DNA of 64,000 nucleotides from Hyphomicrobiales bacterium (GTDB taxonomy: Bacteria > Pseudomonadota > Alphaproteobacteria > Rhizobiales > Rhizobiaceae). Within the stretch, counting starts at the first letter, position 1. The number at the start of each line of letters is the position of its first letter. The notes under the pieces were generated by a model. That model saw only the letters and a list, made by a program, of their open reading frames with translations, was not told the origin of the DNA and searched no databases. The translations under genes were made by a program, and so were the position numbers. The stretch is from positions 1-64,000 of the forward strand of contig UCOA01000109.1 in NCBI GenBank assembly GCA_900474095.1, read 5' to 3'. This document shows positions 7,831 to 15,608 of the stretch, piece by piece.

Positions 7831-8568
7831 TTAGAACCCCGGCATTTCATTCATGACGCGCCGGACGAGCGCAATAATCTCCACGGATACGCCGTCGTCA
7901 GCCTCACTGTCGTGATGGACGACGATCGGCTTATGCTTCGGATTGGATGAGCGAGGGTGAAACTCCGCCCGGTCGTTATAGAGCTCGATCTGCTTCACCG
8001 ACCATTCCCGGAAATGCCCGCTATCCCGGGTCCGCTGCACCACGACGACCATACCGTCGCGGAGCTGGACCTCATTTGCGACATCCTCATATGCGAGACA
8101 AACCAGTCGGTCGCCGGAGAGGATCGGGCGAGGGCGCAGCTCGTTCAGTGAATCGCCTCCCACGTCAAAAACAAGTTGCCTGGCGTTCGGGAATTTCTCG
8201 TCGCGAGGCAGCAGGATCTCTACCGCTTCGGATTGATCGAATTCGTCGACCTCACGGAACGTGCCAGCTTCAACCGTACCAGCAAGACGGCCGGCAACCA
8301 GGCCGGATCGATACAGGGAAAGCTCAGGCTGCATCCTCGCAGGCCCGTCATAGGCAGCATTCTCGCCGAAAAGGATCCAGCCCGCTTTCGCCCCAAAAAG
8401 CTCACCGTATTTCTCTGCCGCCTTGCGTGAGATCGGCCGGTTGCCGTTCTCATGGCTGATCAGGGTGTTCTTGTTGATATCGCGAGGGAATGCGTTCGCC
8501 GCATCTGTGGGCGATGCAAAGCCTGCAGCTGCCCGGGCATCTCGCAATCTGTCTTTAGGTTCCTTCAT
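7831..8568 (-). CDS. CI-like phage repressor, S24 peptidase family
   Basis: 245 aa from the ATG at 8568. Residues about 3-60 form an HTH (LRDARAAAGFASPTDAANAF). The C-terminal half is an S24/LexA-like autoprotease: the nucleophile serine in FDVGGDSL and the likely catalytic lysine in WSVKQIELY, with PxSxNP-like RSSNPKHKP near the end. An AG pair (LVAGRLAG) in the linker could be the self-cleavage site. It should bind the GTAC operators upstream of its own start and at 4.88 kb and be inactivated by RecA-mediated self-cleavage. No ribosome-binding site precedes the ATG (see the leaderless promoter). Confidence 0.85.
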   Translation of the reverse strand: MKEPKDRLRDARAAAGFASPTDAANAFPRDINKNTLISHENGNRPISRKAAEKYGELFGAKAGWILFGENAAYDGPARMQPELSLYRSGLVAGRLAGTVEAGTFREVDEFDQSEAVEILLPRDEKFPNARQLVFDVGGDSLNELRPRPILSGDRLVCLAYEDVANEVQLRDGMVVVVQRTRDSGHFREWSVKQIELYNDRAEFHPRSSNPKHKPIVVHHDSEADDGVSVEIIALVRRVMNEMPGF

Positions 8569-8569
8569 T

Positions 8570-8642
8570 CGTACATTATGACCGACTTTCATCGTGCAAT
8601 GTGTACGATTTGCTATTGTTATATCGTCGTACTTTTTGTACG
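8570..8642. promoter_or_regulatory. Immunity-region operators (three GTAC-N5-GTAC sites)
   Basis: Three related sites between the divergent repressor and Cro-like genes: CGTAC-ATTAT-GACCG at 8570-8584 (one half degenerate), CGTGC-AATGT-GTACG at 8593-8607 (one mismatch) and CGTAC-TTTTT-GTACG at 8628-8642 (perfect arms). The third lies just upstream of the Cro-like start, the first overlaps the repressor promoter. Graded sites around divergent promoters are the classical lambda-type genetic switch. Confidence 0.75.
8575..8580 (-). promoter_or_regulatory. Putative -10 box of a leaderless repressor promoter
   Basis: On the minus strand CATAAT lies 6 nt before the repressor ATG at 8568, so a transcript starting at normal spacing would begin at or next to the A of the ATG. 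No Shine-Dalgarno sequence is present. Lambda cI made from PRM is also leaderless. The -10 overlaps the degenerate operator at 8570-8584. Confidence 0.4.
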
Positions 8643-8650
8643 ATACGGGA

Positions 8651-8887
8651 ATGAGCAATTCACCTTCTTCCATTTCGGCCCTCATTGATCAGTGGCCCAC
8701 CATCGCCGAATTCGCATCCGATGTCGGTTGCGGGTACGAAGCCGCTCGCCAGATGCGCTTGCGGGAAAGCATTGCTCCGAAGCACTGGCCCGGCGTCATC
8801 GCGGCGTCGGCGGCTAAGGCGATCAAGGGGGTTGATTGGAAGTGGCTGGCTGCTCGCCATGCATCAGCGGTGAGGGAATCAGCATGA
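8651..8887 (+). CDS. Cro-like regulator
   Basis: 78 aa from the ATG at 8651. It has a compact HTH ([22 protein letters not shown]) followed by HWPGVIAAS and a short C-terminal helix. Divergent from the repressor, 8 nt after a perfect operator, and first gene of the rightward early operon: the position of Cro. The next gene starts within its stop (ATGA). Confidence 0.75.
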   Translation: MSNSPSSISALIDQWPTIAEFASDVGCGYEAARQMRLRESIAPKHWPGVIAASAAKAIKGVDWKWLAARHASAVRESA

Positions 8888-9618
8888 GTGACGCGCACGA
8901 TGTAGCCAGAGATCAGCTTCGTTCGTTTATAGAGCGGATTGAACGTCTTGAAGAAGAGAAGAAGACGATCGCCGATGACATCAAGGATGTCTACGGCGAG
9001 GCGAAGGGGATGGGCTTTGAGGTGAAAATCCTCAAAGAGGTCACCAAGATCCGCAAAATGGATCGGGACGAGCGCGCGGAACGTGAAGCGATCCTGGATA
9101 CCTATCTCGCTGCACTCGGCATGATCGAGCAGCCCGGTCTTTTCGATGACGAGCCTTATGATGCCGCGACCGGCGAATTGAGCCCGGAGCTCGCCCACAC
9201 GATTGTCACCGGCATGCAGACCGAGACAGGCCGCAAGGCCTTGATCACGGCCGTCGACATCATGATCGGGCGTGAGGAAGCGGAAGAACAGAATACGCTG
9301 GAGACGGCAACGGATGCCAACGACGACACGACGGTGGTTGCGACGAGCAACGGGGCGAAAGCAAGTGCCGTGGCAGCCGAAGAGACGGTACCCAATTCCC
9401 CATCGGAAGACGACGCAATCGCTGCAGTGAAGGGTAGGGCCCGACTGGCGAACGTCGTGGACGTTGAACCGTCGTCTTCCGTACCCCTTCGGCAGATGAC
9501 AGCGAGCGACTACCGGCCCAACTGCCTTCGTCCCGATGCATGCGGCGCTTCCGGGCTCCGCCATTGTTACAGCTGCGAAAAATCGATGAGCGTTGGGCGC
9601 GAAAGCGAGGACGCATGA
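8884..9618 (+). CDS. GapR/DUF2312-like protein with long C-terminal extension
   Basis: 244 aa. Residues about 1-85 match GapR/DUF2312 closely ([55 protein letters not shown]). Chromosomal GapR of alphaproteobacteria is about 90 aa and clamps overtwisted, AT-rich DNA to help replication and transcription. Here the domain continues into an acidic, low-complexity tail (about 100-210) and ends in a Cys-rich module (CLRPDAC, CYSC). ATGA overlap with the Cro-like gene. Either the phage uses its own GapR variant in replication or it competes with the host protein; both are inference. Confidence 0.8.
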   Translation: MSDAHDVARDQLRSFIERIERLEEEKKTIADDIKDVYGEAKGMGFEVKILKEVTKIRKMDRDERAEREAILDTYLAALGMIEQPGLFDDEPYDAATGELSPELAHTIVTGMQTETGRKALITAVDIMIGREEAEEQNTLETATDANDDTTVVATSNGAKASAVAAEETVPNSPSEDDAIAAVKGRARLANVVDVEPSSSVPLRQMTASDYRPNCLRPDACGASGLRHCYSCEKSMSVGRESEDA

Positions 9619-9956
9619 GCACCTGGTGGAAACGCGCGTCCCAAGAGGAGCGCTTGAAGCAGATCGACGCCGGAATCGAACTTGGCATGACCGGCCGACA
9701 GGTCGCGATGAATCTGCGTGTCCCGATGTATCCGGGCGGGAAGCAGAGCGCTGTCGACCGCTTTGCCAACAGTCATGGGCGCCATTTCAACGGCGACTAT
9801 TCGAAGGTCAGGCGTGAGGCAAAGCGCAATGCGGGCGTTATCAGCGCGCAGCGTCGTGGCCTTCCAAATCTCCAAATCCGGAGCGCGTTCTCGATTTTCG
9901 AGGATGATCAAGCTCGGCCTCCGCTGTTCGACACTCTTCCGTACGAGGAGGCGTGA
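9615..9956 (+). CDS. Putative HTH early protein
   Basis: 113 aa from the ATG at 9615 (ATGA overlap with the GapR-like gene). Residues about 8-40 ([24 protein letters not shown]) look like a homeodomain-like HTH used to recognise short DNA motifs. The C-terminal half is basic and then acidic. No family assigned; a transcription regulator role is plausible. Confidence 0.55.
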   Translation: MSTWWKRASQEERLKQIDAGIELGMTGRQVAMNLRVPMYPGGKQSAVDRFANSHGRHFNGDYSKVRREAKRNAGVISAQRRGLPNLQIRSAFSIFEDDQARPPLFDTLPYEEA

Positions 9957-10168
9957 TCTTGGATCTCTTCGGCGCAGAATTTATCGGCTTCTCTGGCGAC
10001 CCGATCGACGCAGAAGCGCAATTGGCCGTCGAGAGCGGAAAGCAGCAACGTGCGGCGGTATCCCGCTTCACCGCTCTCGACCGGCCGGCGAGCGAGTGGA
10101 CGGACGCCACGAGGGCAGCGGCCACCGACGAACTCGCTCACATCTTTGGAAGCGCTGATGGAAAATAG
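9953..10168 (+). CDS. Hypothetical early protein
   Basis: 71 aa, GTG start at 9953 with GAGGAGG ribosome-binding site and GTGA overlap with the upstream stop. Acidic, Ala-rich, not recognised. Confidence 0.5.
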   Translation: MILDLFGAEFIGFSGDPIDAEAQLAVESGKQQRAAVSRFTALDRPASEWTDATRAAATDELAHIFGSADGK

Positions 10169-10358
10169 CATTCCAGCCTACATCCTTTGGCCTCTGGTGG
10201 TTTTTGCCGCGCTGGTCGCGATGGCGCTGATCGTCGTCATCTCGCTTGATCGCCTCGCTGCCCACAGGGCGAAGAAGAACGCAGCGCGGAAGCGGACCGA
10301 AGCCCAGATGAAATTCGAAGGCGTTATCGGGTCCATTCGCAACGCCGGCGGCATGTGA
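10158..10358 (+). CDS. Small single-span membrane protein
   Basis: 66 aa from the ATG at 10158, overlapping the previous gene by 11 nt. One strong transmembrane segment (about residues 7-29, YILWPLVVFAALVAMALIVV) followed by a basic cytoplasmic tail (AHRAKKNAARKRTEAQMKF). Function unknown. Confidence 0.6.
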   Translation: MENSIPAYILWPLVVFAALVAMALIVVISLDRLAAHRAKKNAARKRTEAQMKFEGVIGSIRNAGGM

Positions 10359-10537
10359 TGATCGGGGAGCGCCGGAAAGCCCTCACGCTCTTCCGCCAAG
10401 GCCTCGACACACTCGCCGTCGCCAACAACCTCAACGTCCCCGAACAGGTCGCTGAGAAGTGGATATCGGAGCAGCGAATTGAAGAACTCGGCCTTCCTTC
10501 TCCCTACCAAGATCGACCGGCGCGGCTTTCCGCCTGA
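10358..10537 (+). CDS. Small HTH-like protein
   Basis: 59 aa from the ATG at 10358 (TGATG overlap). The sequence RKALTLFRQGLDTLAVANNL followed by PEQVAEKWI resembles a short DNA-binding HTH. A GTG at 10355 is an alternative start. Not assigned to a family. Confidence 0.5.
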   Translation: MIGERRKALTLFRQGLDTLAVANNLNVPEQVAEKWISEQRIEELGLPSPYQDRPARLSA

Positions 10538-10658
10538 CGCCGAGATCGGAAACGACGAGGGCGACGACATCGCCCAATTGCATCGGCCCGCATGCGGCGG
10601 ACTGAGACACGGAGGGCTCAAGCCCTGCAAGGCCTGGCTCTCCGTGTTTATCTTCTAA
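10479..10658 (+). CDS. Possible small overlapping gene
   Basis: Hand translation gives 59 aa from a TTG at 10479, with GGAG about 8 nt upstream, to the TAA at 10656-10658 (begins LKNSAFLLPTKIDRRGFPP, contains CGG and PCKAW). It overlaps the 3' end of the preceding gene by 59 nt and would fill the gap to 10699. The composition looks protein-like, but no family supports it. Confidence 0.35.
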   Translation: MKNSAFLLPTKIDRRGFPPDAEIGNDEGDDIAQLHRPACGGLRHGGLKPCKAWLSVFIF

Positions 10659-10698
10659 AGTAACGTCCCTGTGCATCAAGTTCTCCTTAAGCAAGAGG

Positions 10699-11112
10699 AT
10701 GATCGCACAGGGGACCGACAAGATGTTGGGAAGTCACGACAAGGATTTGGGTTTCAAACCCAAGAGGCAGAAGCAGAGCAGGGGCAAGGTTATGAGTGCT
10801 GTTTTTGAAGCTCGAAGCTTATTCCGGGACGCATTCCCCCAGGAGCGGTACGGAAAACTTGAGAACGTTTTCTACGAGGCGCGTCGGTTCATGAACAAGC
10901 TTCTAGAAAAGGACTTCACCCTTCGTCGGGCGCGATCGATTTGGGAGGGCACCGTCCGCCGGATCGATAGCGAAGAAATGGACGCATTGAGATTGGCAGT
11001 CATCGAGGAGAGCCGTCGTGAAAAAGAAGAACTCCGTGCCCGTCTGGATGCGCTGGATGAAAAGCTTGCCGCCTATGAGGCGGCTTCTCATCGGGAAACG
11101 ATGGCGAGCTAG
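10699..11112 (+). CDS. Hypothetical coiled-coil early protein
   Basis: 137 aa. Basic N-terminus (KPKRQKQSRGK), a central helical domain (AVFEARSLFRDAFPQERYG, KDFTLRRARSIWEGTVRRID) and a C-terminal coiled coil (SRREKEELRARLDALDEKL). Probable DNA-associated early protein; family not recognised. An in-frame internal ATG (MLGSHDKD) could be the true start. Confidence 0.6.
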   Translation: MIAQGTDKMLGSHDKDLGFKPKRQKQSRGKVMSAVFEARSLFRDAFPQERYGKLENVFYEARRFMNKLLEKDFTLRRARSIWEGTVRRIDSEEMDALRLAVIEESRREKEELRARLDALDEKLAAYEAASHRETMAS

Positions 11113-11176
11113 GGCGCACGCGTGGGCTGCACGAGCCGACTGGCTGATTGACGACGATGTACCCCCGGGGGCCTGA
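11018..11176 (+). CDS. Possible small basic gene overlapping its neighbour
   Basis: GTG at 11018 preceded by a strong GAGGAG site; stop TGA at 11174-11176; 52 aa, very basic and Trp-rich (VPVWMRWMKSLPPMRRLL, then WRARAHAWAARADWLIDDD). It overlaps the end of the coiled-coil gene by 95 nt, which is unusual, so it may be spurious. Confidence 0.35.
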   Translation: MKKKNSVPVWMRWMKSLPPMRRLLIGKRWRARAHAWAARADWLIDDDVPPGA

Positions 11177-11490
11177 CCCTCCTCAAGCGGCCAAACAGCC
11201 CGACGATCGACTCCCCGAGGCGGGGCAACTGCCAGCGCGAATGCTGGGTTTTCTATCAGCAAAAGGCGGACGGCATGACCAGCAACGGCGACTTTATCAA
11301 CGGCAGTAAAAAGTTGGCGCCGGCCTCCAGCTTCGCCGTCAACGCGCGACGAAATCGACGCCACTCCTCTGTCATTCTAGTTGGCGCAGGAACGAACCCG
11401 GATTGGAATCAGGATCATTGTGCGCAGTGGTGTGGGACTGTGGGCATGATGCGGGTTTTGATTGGCTCCCCGGGGTACGTTTTGGGGGCG
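11177..11490. other. Early-operon gap before the minus-strand cargo block
   Basis: No convincing gene. A plus-strand frame opening at 11275 runs through to 13128, but most of that length is antisense to two better-supported minus genes; only its first 70 codons could be a remnant of an early gene interrupted by cargo. Confidence 0.35.
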
Positions 11491-12165
11491 TCATTCTTGG
11501 ACCAGATAGACTTCCGGCTCACCGACGGTTCGATGGACGGGGATCGTCATCGTTCTTGTCCCGGGCGTGCCGACCAGCTCGTATCGGAAAGACACCGTGG
11601 CCTGATCCCATTCGCTGTTGATGCCAATGTACGTGTCGTCAGTATTGGGACGTCCAAACAAAGCGACAAATCGAAGTTCGTCGGTAGGGGGTGCGTTGTT
11701 CTGATTAAGCCAGCCCTCAACAATCCGAACTGGAGACAGTTCCAGCTTCGGCGCAGCATAATCGCGCTGATTCCCGTTGAGAGAGAGAACGGCGATCATG
11801 TTGAATGGATGGAGAAATTCGATCTCGCGCAGCACCAGGGATCGACGGTTCCAGTTGACGATACGGATCACAACTTTAGAGTCGCTGCGGACGTGCTGCA
11901 CGGCATCGAATGTAGGTTCTGCGTCGCCAAGGGTGAAATCAGTCTGCGCCTGTTGAGCTTGCACCTGCCTTACCAGGACGCCGATCGTGAGGGCAGCGGC
12001 CGCCGCGGCCGCCCAGCCGCTCATGGCCCCGACCCATTCTCTAAAACAATTGCCTTCCCCACGACAAAGGACCACTTCGCTCGGCGTGGAAAGGAAGAGG
12101 TAGGCTATAAATACGGCCATCAATATGAACGGCCCCAACCAGTCCCAAAAGCTCGCAGGCTTCAT
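11491..12165 (-). CDS. Membrane-anchored protein, paralogue A
   Basis: 224 aa. Two N-terminal hydrophobic segments (about 8-25, FILMAVFIAYLFL; and 47-68, AMSGWAAAAAAALTIGVLV), then a short coiled stretch (RQVQAQQAQTDF) and a cytosolic beta-rich domain with GDAEPTF and RIVNWNRRSLVLREIEF. The gene at 13388-14050 has the same layout and motifs (GDAEPEF, VINWNRRNVMIEKV), so they are paralogues. Minus-strand orientation against the early operon marks it as cargo. It is adjacent to the HNH nuclease gene (75 nt downstream of it). Function unknown. Confidence 0.65.
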   Translation of the reverse strand: MKPASFWDWLGPFILMAVFIAYLFLSTPSEVVLCRGEGNCFREWVGAMSGWAAAAAAALTIGVLVRQVQAQQAQTDFTLGDAEPTFDAVQHVRSDSKVVIRIVNWNRRSLVLREIEFLHPFNMIAVLSLNGNQRDYAAPKLELSPVRIVEGWLNQNNAPPTDELRFVALFGRPNTDDTYIGINSEWDQATVSFRYELVGTPGTRTMTIPVHRTVGEPEVYLVQE

Positions 12166-12240
12166 ACTTTCCCTCTCAGTCCCCGCTGGCAGCTAAGCGC
12201 GACTGCGGTTGCAAATCAATCGGTGCGCGACGGAACGACG

Positions 12241-13041
12241 TCAGTAGATCTCGATCGCCTTCATCTTCTTCAAAAGATCGCCATTGTATTCTGTACCGTC
12301 GGCGCCGGAATGAACGCGTCGATGACAGTTCGGACAAAGGGCTATAACGAAACGTGGGTCATCTGGTCCGCCGTCCGTCAGCCGGCGAATATGGTGTGGT
12401 TCCAGGTAGGGAATGCCGTTCTTTCGCAGGAAGGGGGCTGGGCTGGCGCAGCCTTCGCATTTACCGATTGCTCTCGCCACGACATAGTCGCGCACATCTT
12501 GGCTCCGCTCGAATACGGAAGTGATCGACGTGGATTTCGACGGCGCGGGATTGGCCGCGGCGAACGCCTTAAGCCTCAGCAGTTCCAGATTTGCCGACGC
12601 CGGCGCCAGGTCTTCAATCGCTTCAATGACGCTCTCAACAGGACGCAGCTCGAAAACTATCGCGTCCCTCATGCTTCCCATTCGATCGGGCGCAGGTTCG
12701 GTGTGGTGCTTTTCGTAGACGTATTCGCCTTCAAATCGGAGTCCAGCTTTCATTTTCCTGAAGAGAAGGAGGCTGGCGCCGTTTTTCGAATGACTGGCGA
12801 TCGCCGCGTTTCCCCGCTGCATAGTCATGTCGCCAAGTTGCCCTTCGCCGAAGTATTCGAAGGCACCGTCCGGGCGCAGGCGGTCGGCATATCCGTGAGC
12901 CAACCCTTCATCACCCGTGATAATGACCACGAGCTTGAATGCGGACGGCGTGATGATGCCGCCTTGTTGCTGACCGCCGAAGCGGCCATGAATATCAATT
13001 CGCCGATTGTAAATACGGCCGCGCTCAAAGCCCCACGACAC
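12241..13041 (-). CDS. ScoMcrA-like SRA-HNH endonuclease (type IV restriction)
   Basis: 266 aa. Residues about 1-132 match the SRA-like domain seen in ScoMcrA-type nucleases (WGFERGRIYNRRIDIHGRFG, GGIITP, GDMTMQRGNAAI). Residues 190-245 are an HNH module: C195-x2-C198, HH at 216-217 (YLEPHHIRRLTDGG), C236-x2-C239-H240 and H244. Such enzymes recognise modified DNA (methylated or phosphorothioated) and cleave nearby. In a prophage this would exclude other phages carrying modified genomes. The S. coelicolor protein also has an extra sulfur-binding domain that is absent here, so the recognised modification is unknown. Confidence 0.75.
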   Translation of the reverse strand: MSWGFERGRIYNRRIDIHGRFGGQQQGGIITPSAFKLVVIITGDEGLAHGYADRLRPDGAFEYFGEGQLGDMTMQRGNAAIASHSKNGASLLLFRKMKAGLRFEGEYVYEKHHTEPAPDRMGSMRDAIVFELRPVESVIEAIEDLAPASANLELLRLKAFAAANPAPSKSTSITSVFERSQDVRDYVVARAIGKCEGCASPAPFLRKNGIPYLEPHHIRRLTDGGPDDPRFVIALCPNCHRRVHSGADGTEYNGDLLKKMKAIEIY

Positions 13042-13124
13042 CGAAAACTCCTCCGTACTATTCAGCCTTCGGTTGTCTCATGTCGGCATTTCGTTCGGGT
13101 TAACTCCGCTCTCGCGAGGGCAGA

Positions 13125-13325
13125 ATGACCTCGCCAGAAGAAATGCTTGTCTGGCTCGATGGCAGAATAGCCAGCACCGAAGCTTGGCTTCACGGCCACG
13201 GCCCGGGAACAAAGCGCCCGTGGCCCGCTACCGATATCGAGGCCAAGGAAAACAACCTGTCGAAGTACCAGGAAATCCGCGGTGCTTATTTGCAAGCGCT
13301 TAAGCGCAGATCGGCGGCGGCATGA
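13125..13325 (+). CDS. Hypothetical early protein
   Basis: 66 aa, plus strand, consistent with continuation of the early operon after the cargo block. Contains MLVWLDGRIASTEAWL and a helical C-terminus. Not recognised. Confidence 0.5.
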   Translation: MTSPEEMLVWLDGRIASTEAWLHGHGPGTKRPWPATDIEAKENNLSKYQEIRGAYLQALKRRSAAA

Positions 13326-13387
13326 AGCCGATTCTTGCAGCTCTGTTAAAAGAATACGACGTTCTTATTATGGAACCGGTGAGCGAT

Positions 13388-14050
13388 TTAGTCGTCGCTG
13401 ATGTCAAGAGCCACCGCCCTTGTGGTTCGGCGCTCGTGGCTCTGGCCCACGATTCTGTAACTAATGTCTACAGCCACCGCAGAACCATCATAGCCCAAGT
13501 CTTCCCGAGCCTCGCCACCGATCGCGAATGTTATCAGGAGTTTCCTCTGGGTTGGAGGTTTCGTGCGATCAAGCCACGAATCCACTCTGAAGTCCGGGAT
13601 ATTGCGCTTGCGTGCTCGTTTGGTCCAAGCTGGGTTATTTCTCAGATCGTGAAGATTAAAAACCTCGAGACCCCCATTGTCGACACAGGCGACCTTTTCG
13701 ATCATTACATTTCGACGGTTCCAATTGATGACTTTGAGCGTCATTCGCTTGGCGGCCCTATTTCTCTGCAGCACGAATTCAGGCTCGGCATCGCCCACCA
13801 TAAAGTCCGACTGACGTTTTGCCTGATGGACCTGTTCCCTCAGCGGCTTGAGCGTCACCGCTGCGGCGACGAGTGCTCCGAGCGCGGCTACCCAACCACT
13901 CAAAGCACTCAGCCAGCTCAGTATGTTGCAGTCATCGCAAGCGGGCCAAGCCTGCCAGGCAACAAGGTCCGGCAAGAACCTCATCACAAATACAAACGCC
14001 ACGAGAGCAAGCCCGGACGTTACCGTCACGCAAAATCCTTTGTCCGACAT
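13388..14050 (-). CDS. Membrane-anchored protein, paralogue B
   Basis: 220 aa. Two N-terminal transmembrane segments (about 9-30, VTSGLALVAFVFVMRFL; and 45-67, WLSALSGWVAALGALVAAAV), followed by LREQVHQAKRQSDF, GDAEPEF and LKVINWNRRNVMIEKV. The same architecture and motifs occur in the protein encoded at 11491-12165. The two copies flank the HNH nuclease gene, all on the minus strand within the rightward early operon. Divergence between the copies is high. No function known to me. Confidence 0.65.
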   Translation of the reverse strand: MSDKGFCVTVTSGLALVAFVFVMRFLPDLVAWQAWPACDDCNILSWLSALSGWVAALGALVAAAVTLKPLREQVHQAKRQSDFMVGDAEPEFVLQRNRAAKRMTLKVINWNRRNVMIEKVACVDNGGLEVFNLHDLRNNPAWTKRARKRNIPDFRVDSWLDRTKPPTQRKLLITFAIGGEAREDLGYDGSAVAVDISYRIVGQSHERRTTRAVALDISDD

Positions 14051-14118
14051 TTAGAAGCCCCCACGTCGCCTGGAGCAAGGACGCACGATTCCATAACCGC
14101 TTGCAAGGGAGAGGCGGC

Positions 14119-14268
14119 ATGACGCTCCACCTCTCCCGACAGGAAGGCCAATGCTGCGCGCCTTGCGTCGTCGACACGAAAGGCGTCGCCACGCCCGCGT
14201 TCCGCCTGAAAGCCAAATTGATGAAAGCCTGCCACGGCCTGGAAATCGAGGTAGTCAAAAATGGCTGA
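14119..14268 (+). CDS. Small Cys-containing early protein
   Basis: 49 aa from the ATG at 14119 with an AAGGGAGAGG ribosome-binding site. Has a CCAPC cluster and a basic C-terminus. Overlaps the DUF1376 gene start by 8 nt. Not recognised. Confidence 0.5.
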   Translation: MTLHLSRQEGQCCAPCVVDTKGVATPAFRLKAKLMKACHGLEIEVVKNG

Positions 14269-14746
14269 CCTCCCATGCATGCCGTTCTGGACCGACGCCT
14301 ATCTCGCCGACACTCAGCACCTGACGACGGAAGAGCATGGCGCATATCTCCTTCTCCTCTTCCAGGCATGGCGCTCACACGACTGTTCTCTGGCCGACGA
14401 TGACGACATGTTGGCCCGTCAGGCAGGCGTTTCCACAGCGAAGTGGAAGGGAATGAAGGCGATCGTCATGGCCTTTTGGACCCTCGATAAACGTCGGAAA
14501 AGATGGGTACAGAAGCGTCTCAAAATCGAACGCGAAAAAGCGTCGGTCAAAAGGGCCAAAGCACGCGATAGCGCCGCAACCCGTTGGAAAGGAAAGGAAA
14601 AGGGTGATGCGAACGCATTGCGAACGCAATGCTACCCTGAACCTGAACCTGAACACATCAAAAAACCTAACGGTTTTTCTCAGGGCGCTGGCGCGCAAAA
14701 GAAATCCACCCGTCAAAAAATTTTGGAGGTGTTCAACGATGCATGA
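14261..14746 (+). CDS. DUF1376 family phage protein
   Basis: 161 aa. The N-terminus shows the DUF1376 signature: MPFWTDAYLADTQHLTTEEHGAYL and LLLFQAWRSHDCSLADDDDML, then KWKGMKAIVMAFWTL. Members lie in phage replication modules and are thought to act as replication organiser-like DNA-binding proteins. The C-terminal 60 residues are low-complexity and basic. Overlaps the next gene by 8 nt, suggesting that the two act together. Confidence 0.78.
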   Translation: MADLPCMPFWTDAYLADTQHLTTEEHGAYLLLLFQAWRSHDCSLADDDDMLARQAGVSTAKWKGMKAIVMAFWTLDKRRKRWVQKRLKIEREKASVKRAKARDSAATRWKGKEKGDANALRTQCYPEPEPEHIKKPNGFSQGAGAQKKSTRQKILEVFNDA

Positions 14747-15383
14747 TCTCGTTTCAAAAGATGTCTTCGACCGCCTCCCAGAGCGATACCGGCGCCGAGC
14801 GAGAGAGATTTCCTCGAGGGTCGGGGAGATCGGCGCGCTGCTCATCCCGTGCAAGCCGATCGCCATTCGCGACGCTGCGCTTCGGCTTTGTGGCCAGCTT
14901 CGGCCGCAGCCGGAAATCAAGATCGAAGAATTCGCCGACGAATTTAGGCGCGCATGTTCCGATCTGCCGGAGTGGGCGATATCGGAGGCAACGAACGACT
15001 ACCTGGCGGGCCGCGTCGAAAACCACACGGGCCAGTTCATGCCGACCTGCGCAGAATTCGCGCGGCATGCTCGGGAAATCGTCCGGCCGTTCGCTGCAGA
15101 GCGGGCGGGGCTGCGCAATGAGGCAGAACGGCTGTTCACCCGTGCCGAAGATGACCGCCGGCGCGAACTGATCGCAATCGAGCACGCGGACCCTGCGGTA
15201 AAGGACCGCGTCCGGAAACTGGTCCTGGAAGCCAGAGTGGGCGCCCCAGTTATCTCCACCGATCATCGCCACTCTAGCATCGATCCAGAAACGCAGACCA
15301 AGCTCGATGCGCTCAAAAAGCCTTTGGTTGAAGCGCCATCGAGGATTGCACAGTCGCGTATAGCGAAAGGCAGGCAATCATGA
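14739..15383 (+). CDS. Putative replication-module protein
   Basis: 214 aa from the ATG at 14739 (GGAGGT ribosome-binding site 8 nt upstream). Helical and charged, with FADEFRRACSDLPEWAISEA and GQFMPTCAEFARHAREIV. Such sequences follow DUF1376 genes in phage replication modules, where a helicase loader would be expected, but I see no P-loop and cannot assign a family. Overlaps the next gene (ATGA). Confidence 0.55.
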   Translation: MHDLVSKDVFDRLPERYRRRAREISSRVGEIGALLIPCKPIAIRDAALRLCGQLRPQPEIKIEEFADEFRRACSDLPEWAISEATNDYLAGRVENHTGQFMPTCAEFARHAREIVRPFAAERAGLRNEAERLFTRAEDDRRRELIAIEHADPAVKDRVRKLVLEARVGAPVISTDHRHSSIDPETQTKLDALKKPLVEAPSRIAQSRIAKGRQS

Positions 15384-15571
15384 ACACATACCCGATCGAA
15401 CTTCACCGCCAGCATGAGGCCAGCCAGGTCGTCCGTGCCCGCGTCATGGTCCCCGAGAAGGTGCGCAGTGCCGAGGCAATTCAGCGGATCTTCGACGCTT
15501 ACGAGCAGGGCCGGGGAGCATCGGCTCGCATGGGTGAGATCAGGAATATTCTTGGACGACGGAAGAATTGA
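15380..15571 (+). CDS. Hypothetical small protein
   Basis: 63 aa; starts by ATGA overlap with the replication-module gene. Helical (KVRSAEAIQRIFDAYEQGRG). Not recognised. Confidence 0.5.
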   Translation: MNTYPIELHRQHEASQVVRARVMVPEKVRSAEAIQRIFDAYEQGRGASARMGEIRNILGRRKN

Positions 15572-15608
15572 GCGCGGCGGCTGCTCGACACAAAGCGAGG
15601 AAATTAAG

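Noticed and set aside
7590-7850. 86-codon minus-strand frame between repressor and ATPase
   Set aside because: Overlaps the end of the repressor gene, lacks a credible start and shows no protein-like pattern.
11275-13128. 617-codon plus-strand open frame
   Set aside because: It is antisense to the SRA-HNH nuclease and membrane-protein genes, which have recognised motifs; the plus-strand translation shows no domain. It is a long shadow caused by high GC.
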